NCBI GenBank assembly: GCA_005779345.1
Contig: SXJQ01000172.1
Span: 1 to 5,400 of the forward strand
DNA length: 5,400 bases
Direction: 5' to 3'
Source: Actinomycetota bacterium
Lineage (GTDB): Bacteria > Actinomycetota > Acidimicrobiia > IMCC26256 > PALSA-610
The first letter of the stretch is position 1. Each line of letters starts with the position of its first letter. Below are positions 4,730 to 5,400 of the stretch, in pieces. The translations under genes were made by a program, and so were the position numbers. The notes beneath the pieces were generated by a model. It was not told the DNA's origin. It saw only the letters and a program-made list of their open reading frames with translations, and ran no database searches.

Positions 4730-5400
4730 TCAGGCGCGGGTTGTGCCTCGGCGGATCGTGCCCCGACGGGACGACGTGAGCATCAGTCCGCCGAGGGCGA
4801 GGAGCCCGAGGGCGAAGGCCACCCGCGGCCCGGTCCCGCGGCCACCCGTAGCGGGCAGTTCGCCCGAGCCGGTCGTCGATGTCGTCGCGCCGGGCACGGT
4901 GGTCGCACCCGGACTGGTCGTCGTCGGCGCCGACGGATCCACGACGACGAGGTCGAACGTCTGGGTCGAGCTGATGTCGACCGAACCGGTGGCCGACGCG
5001 GTGACGGCGAGCGAGAACGTCCCCGCTTCGGTCGGGGTTCCGGACAACTCGCCCGTCGTGCCGTCGAGGCTCATGCCCGCGGGCAGCGTGCCGCTCGAGA
5101 CGCTGAAGGTCGGGGCGCTCGACGGGTCGGGTGCAGCAGCGTCGTCGAAGCCGACGACCGTGAAGGTGTGGGAGTAGGAGGTGTCGAGGCTGCCGCTCGT
5201 GGGCGGCGCGCTCGCGAGCGCGCTGATCACGATCGCTCCGGCCGACGACGCCCCGTCGGTGACCGACGAATCGGTCGCTGACGCGGTCACGAGGTTCGAT
5301 CCCGCGCCGCCGCCGCCCCCGGCACCGAACCCGTTGCCCGACGCGCCACCGCCACCACCGCCGTAATACCCGCCGCCGCCACCACCGCCGGCTGCCGCGG
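4730..5400 (-). CDS. LPxTG surface protein with glycine-rich and putative-Ig domains (N-terminus outside window)
   Basis: C-terminal part of a cell-wall-anchored surface protein. The frame stays open to the window edge, and the GTG at 5290 falls inside a continuing domain, so it is not the start. In N- to C-terminal order: a glycine-rich region with runs of seven, six and five glycines and a YY pair (5300-5398), ending in GSNLVTASAT and GAIVISA, which resembles the end of bacterial glycine-rich surface domains; a He_PIG-type putative Ig domain (about 5065-5175, with SSGTLPAGMSLD and GELSGTPTEAGTFS); a Thr/Pro/Ser linker (SPGATT/VPGATT); and a sorting signal of LPATG (4844-4858), a hydrophobic segment (AFALGLLALGGLML) and an Arg-rich tail. 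A class of sortase would cleave after Thr and attach the protein to the wall; no sortase gene is in view. It is convergent with the TlpA-CcdA operon and so separately transcribed. Function is probably adhesion or surface structure, as an inference. Confidence 0.87.
   Translation of the reverse strand, partial: AAAGGGGGGGYYGGGGGGASGNGFGAGGGGGAGSNLVTASATDSSVTDGASSAGAIVISALASAPPTSGSLDTSYSHTFTVVGFDDAAAPDPSSAPTFSVSSGTLPAGMSLDGTTGELSGTPTEAGTFSLAVTASATGSVDISSTQTFDLVVVDPSAPTTTSPGATTVPGATTSTTGSGELPATGGRGTGPRVAFALGLLALGGLMLTSSRRGTIRRGTTRA
5300..5398 (-). repeat. Glycine-codon repeat tract in the surface protein gene
   Basis: Runs of GGC/GGT/GGG codons on the minus strand (5369-5389, 5345-5362, 5306-5320), interrupted by YY, ASGNGFGA and AGS. 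It reads on the plus strand as CCG/CCA-rich sequence. It codes for the glycine-rich domain and is prone to slippage and assembly error, but here it keeps the frame. Confidence 0.7.

Noticed and set aside
4389..5177. Plus-strand open frame of 262 codons running across the end of the CcdA gene and the surface protein gene
   Set aside because: It overlaps two well supported genes on both strands, crosses the convergent gap, and its Arg/Pro/Val-rich product shows no domain.
5306..5400. CCG/CCA repeats as a CRISPR array or intergenic tandem repeat
   Set aside because: They read as glycine codons continuous with the surface protein frame, with no spacer structure. The plus-strand proline-rich frame here is the shadow.

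Overview
The window is a GC-rich, densely packed bacterial chromosome segment. The composition, the GTG starts, the small LAGC/LAAC lipoproteins, the Thr/Pro-rich LPxTG surface protein and the glycosyltransferase/DUF2304 pair together suggest a high-GC actinobacterium. Something like Acidimicrobiia is my inference; no marker gene here fixes the lineage. I see no mobile element, CRISPR array, tRNA or rRNA.

Layout. (1) Positions 1-1298, plus strand: the 3' part of a family 2 glycosyltransferase gene, overlapping by 4 nt a three-helix DUF2304 membrane protein. This pair is common in cell-surface polysaccharide or glycolipid synthesis. (2) Positions 1299-1445: a 147-nt gap holding a candidate ECF-sigma-type promoter and a good ribosome binding site. 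(3) Positions 1446-4668, plus strand: three genes that overlap end to start. They encode a small lipoprotein with two cysteines in its mature body, a lipoprotein beta-propeller with five Asp-box (BNR/sialidase-like) repeats plus a CxCC motif and a GCP motif, and a membrane protein that joins an extracytoplasmic TlpA-like thioredoxin domain (WCRPC) to a CcdA-type six-helix thiol transporter. (4) Positions 4669-4729: a short convergent gap with a near-perfect palindrome. (5) Positions 4730-5400, minus strand: the C-terminal part of a surface protein with a glycine-rich region, one putative-Ig (He_PIG) domain, a Thr/Pro linker and an LPATG sortase signal. Its N-terminus lies beyond the window.

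How the genes may work together: the middle operon looks like a self-contained extracytoplasmic thiol module. CcdA proteins carry reducing equivalents across the membrane, and the fused thioredoxin domain would deliver them outside. The two upstream lipoproteins both carry cysteines in their exported part and are natural candidate clients. That link is inferred from gene order and cysteine content. The beta-propeller need not be a sialidase; its cysteines point rather to metal or redox chemistry. The most interesting points are this module, the cysteine-bearing propeller, and the apparent use of a CTG start codon for the TlpA-CcdA fusion.
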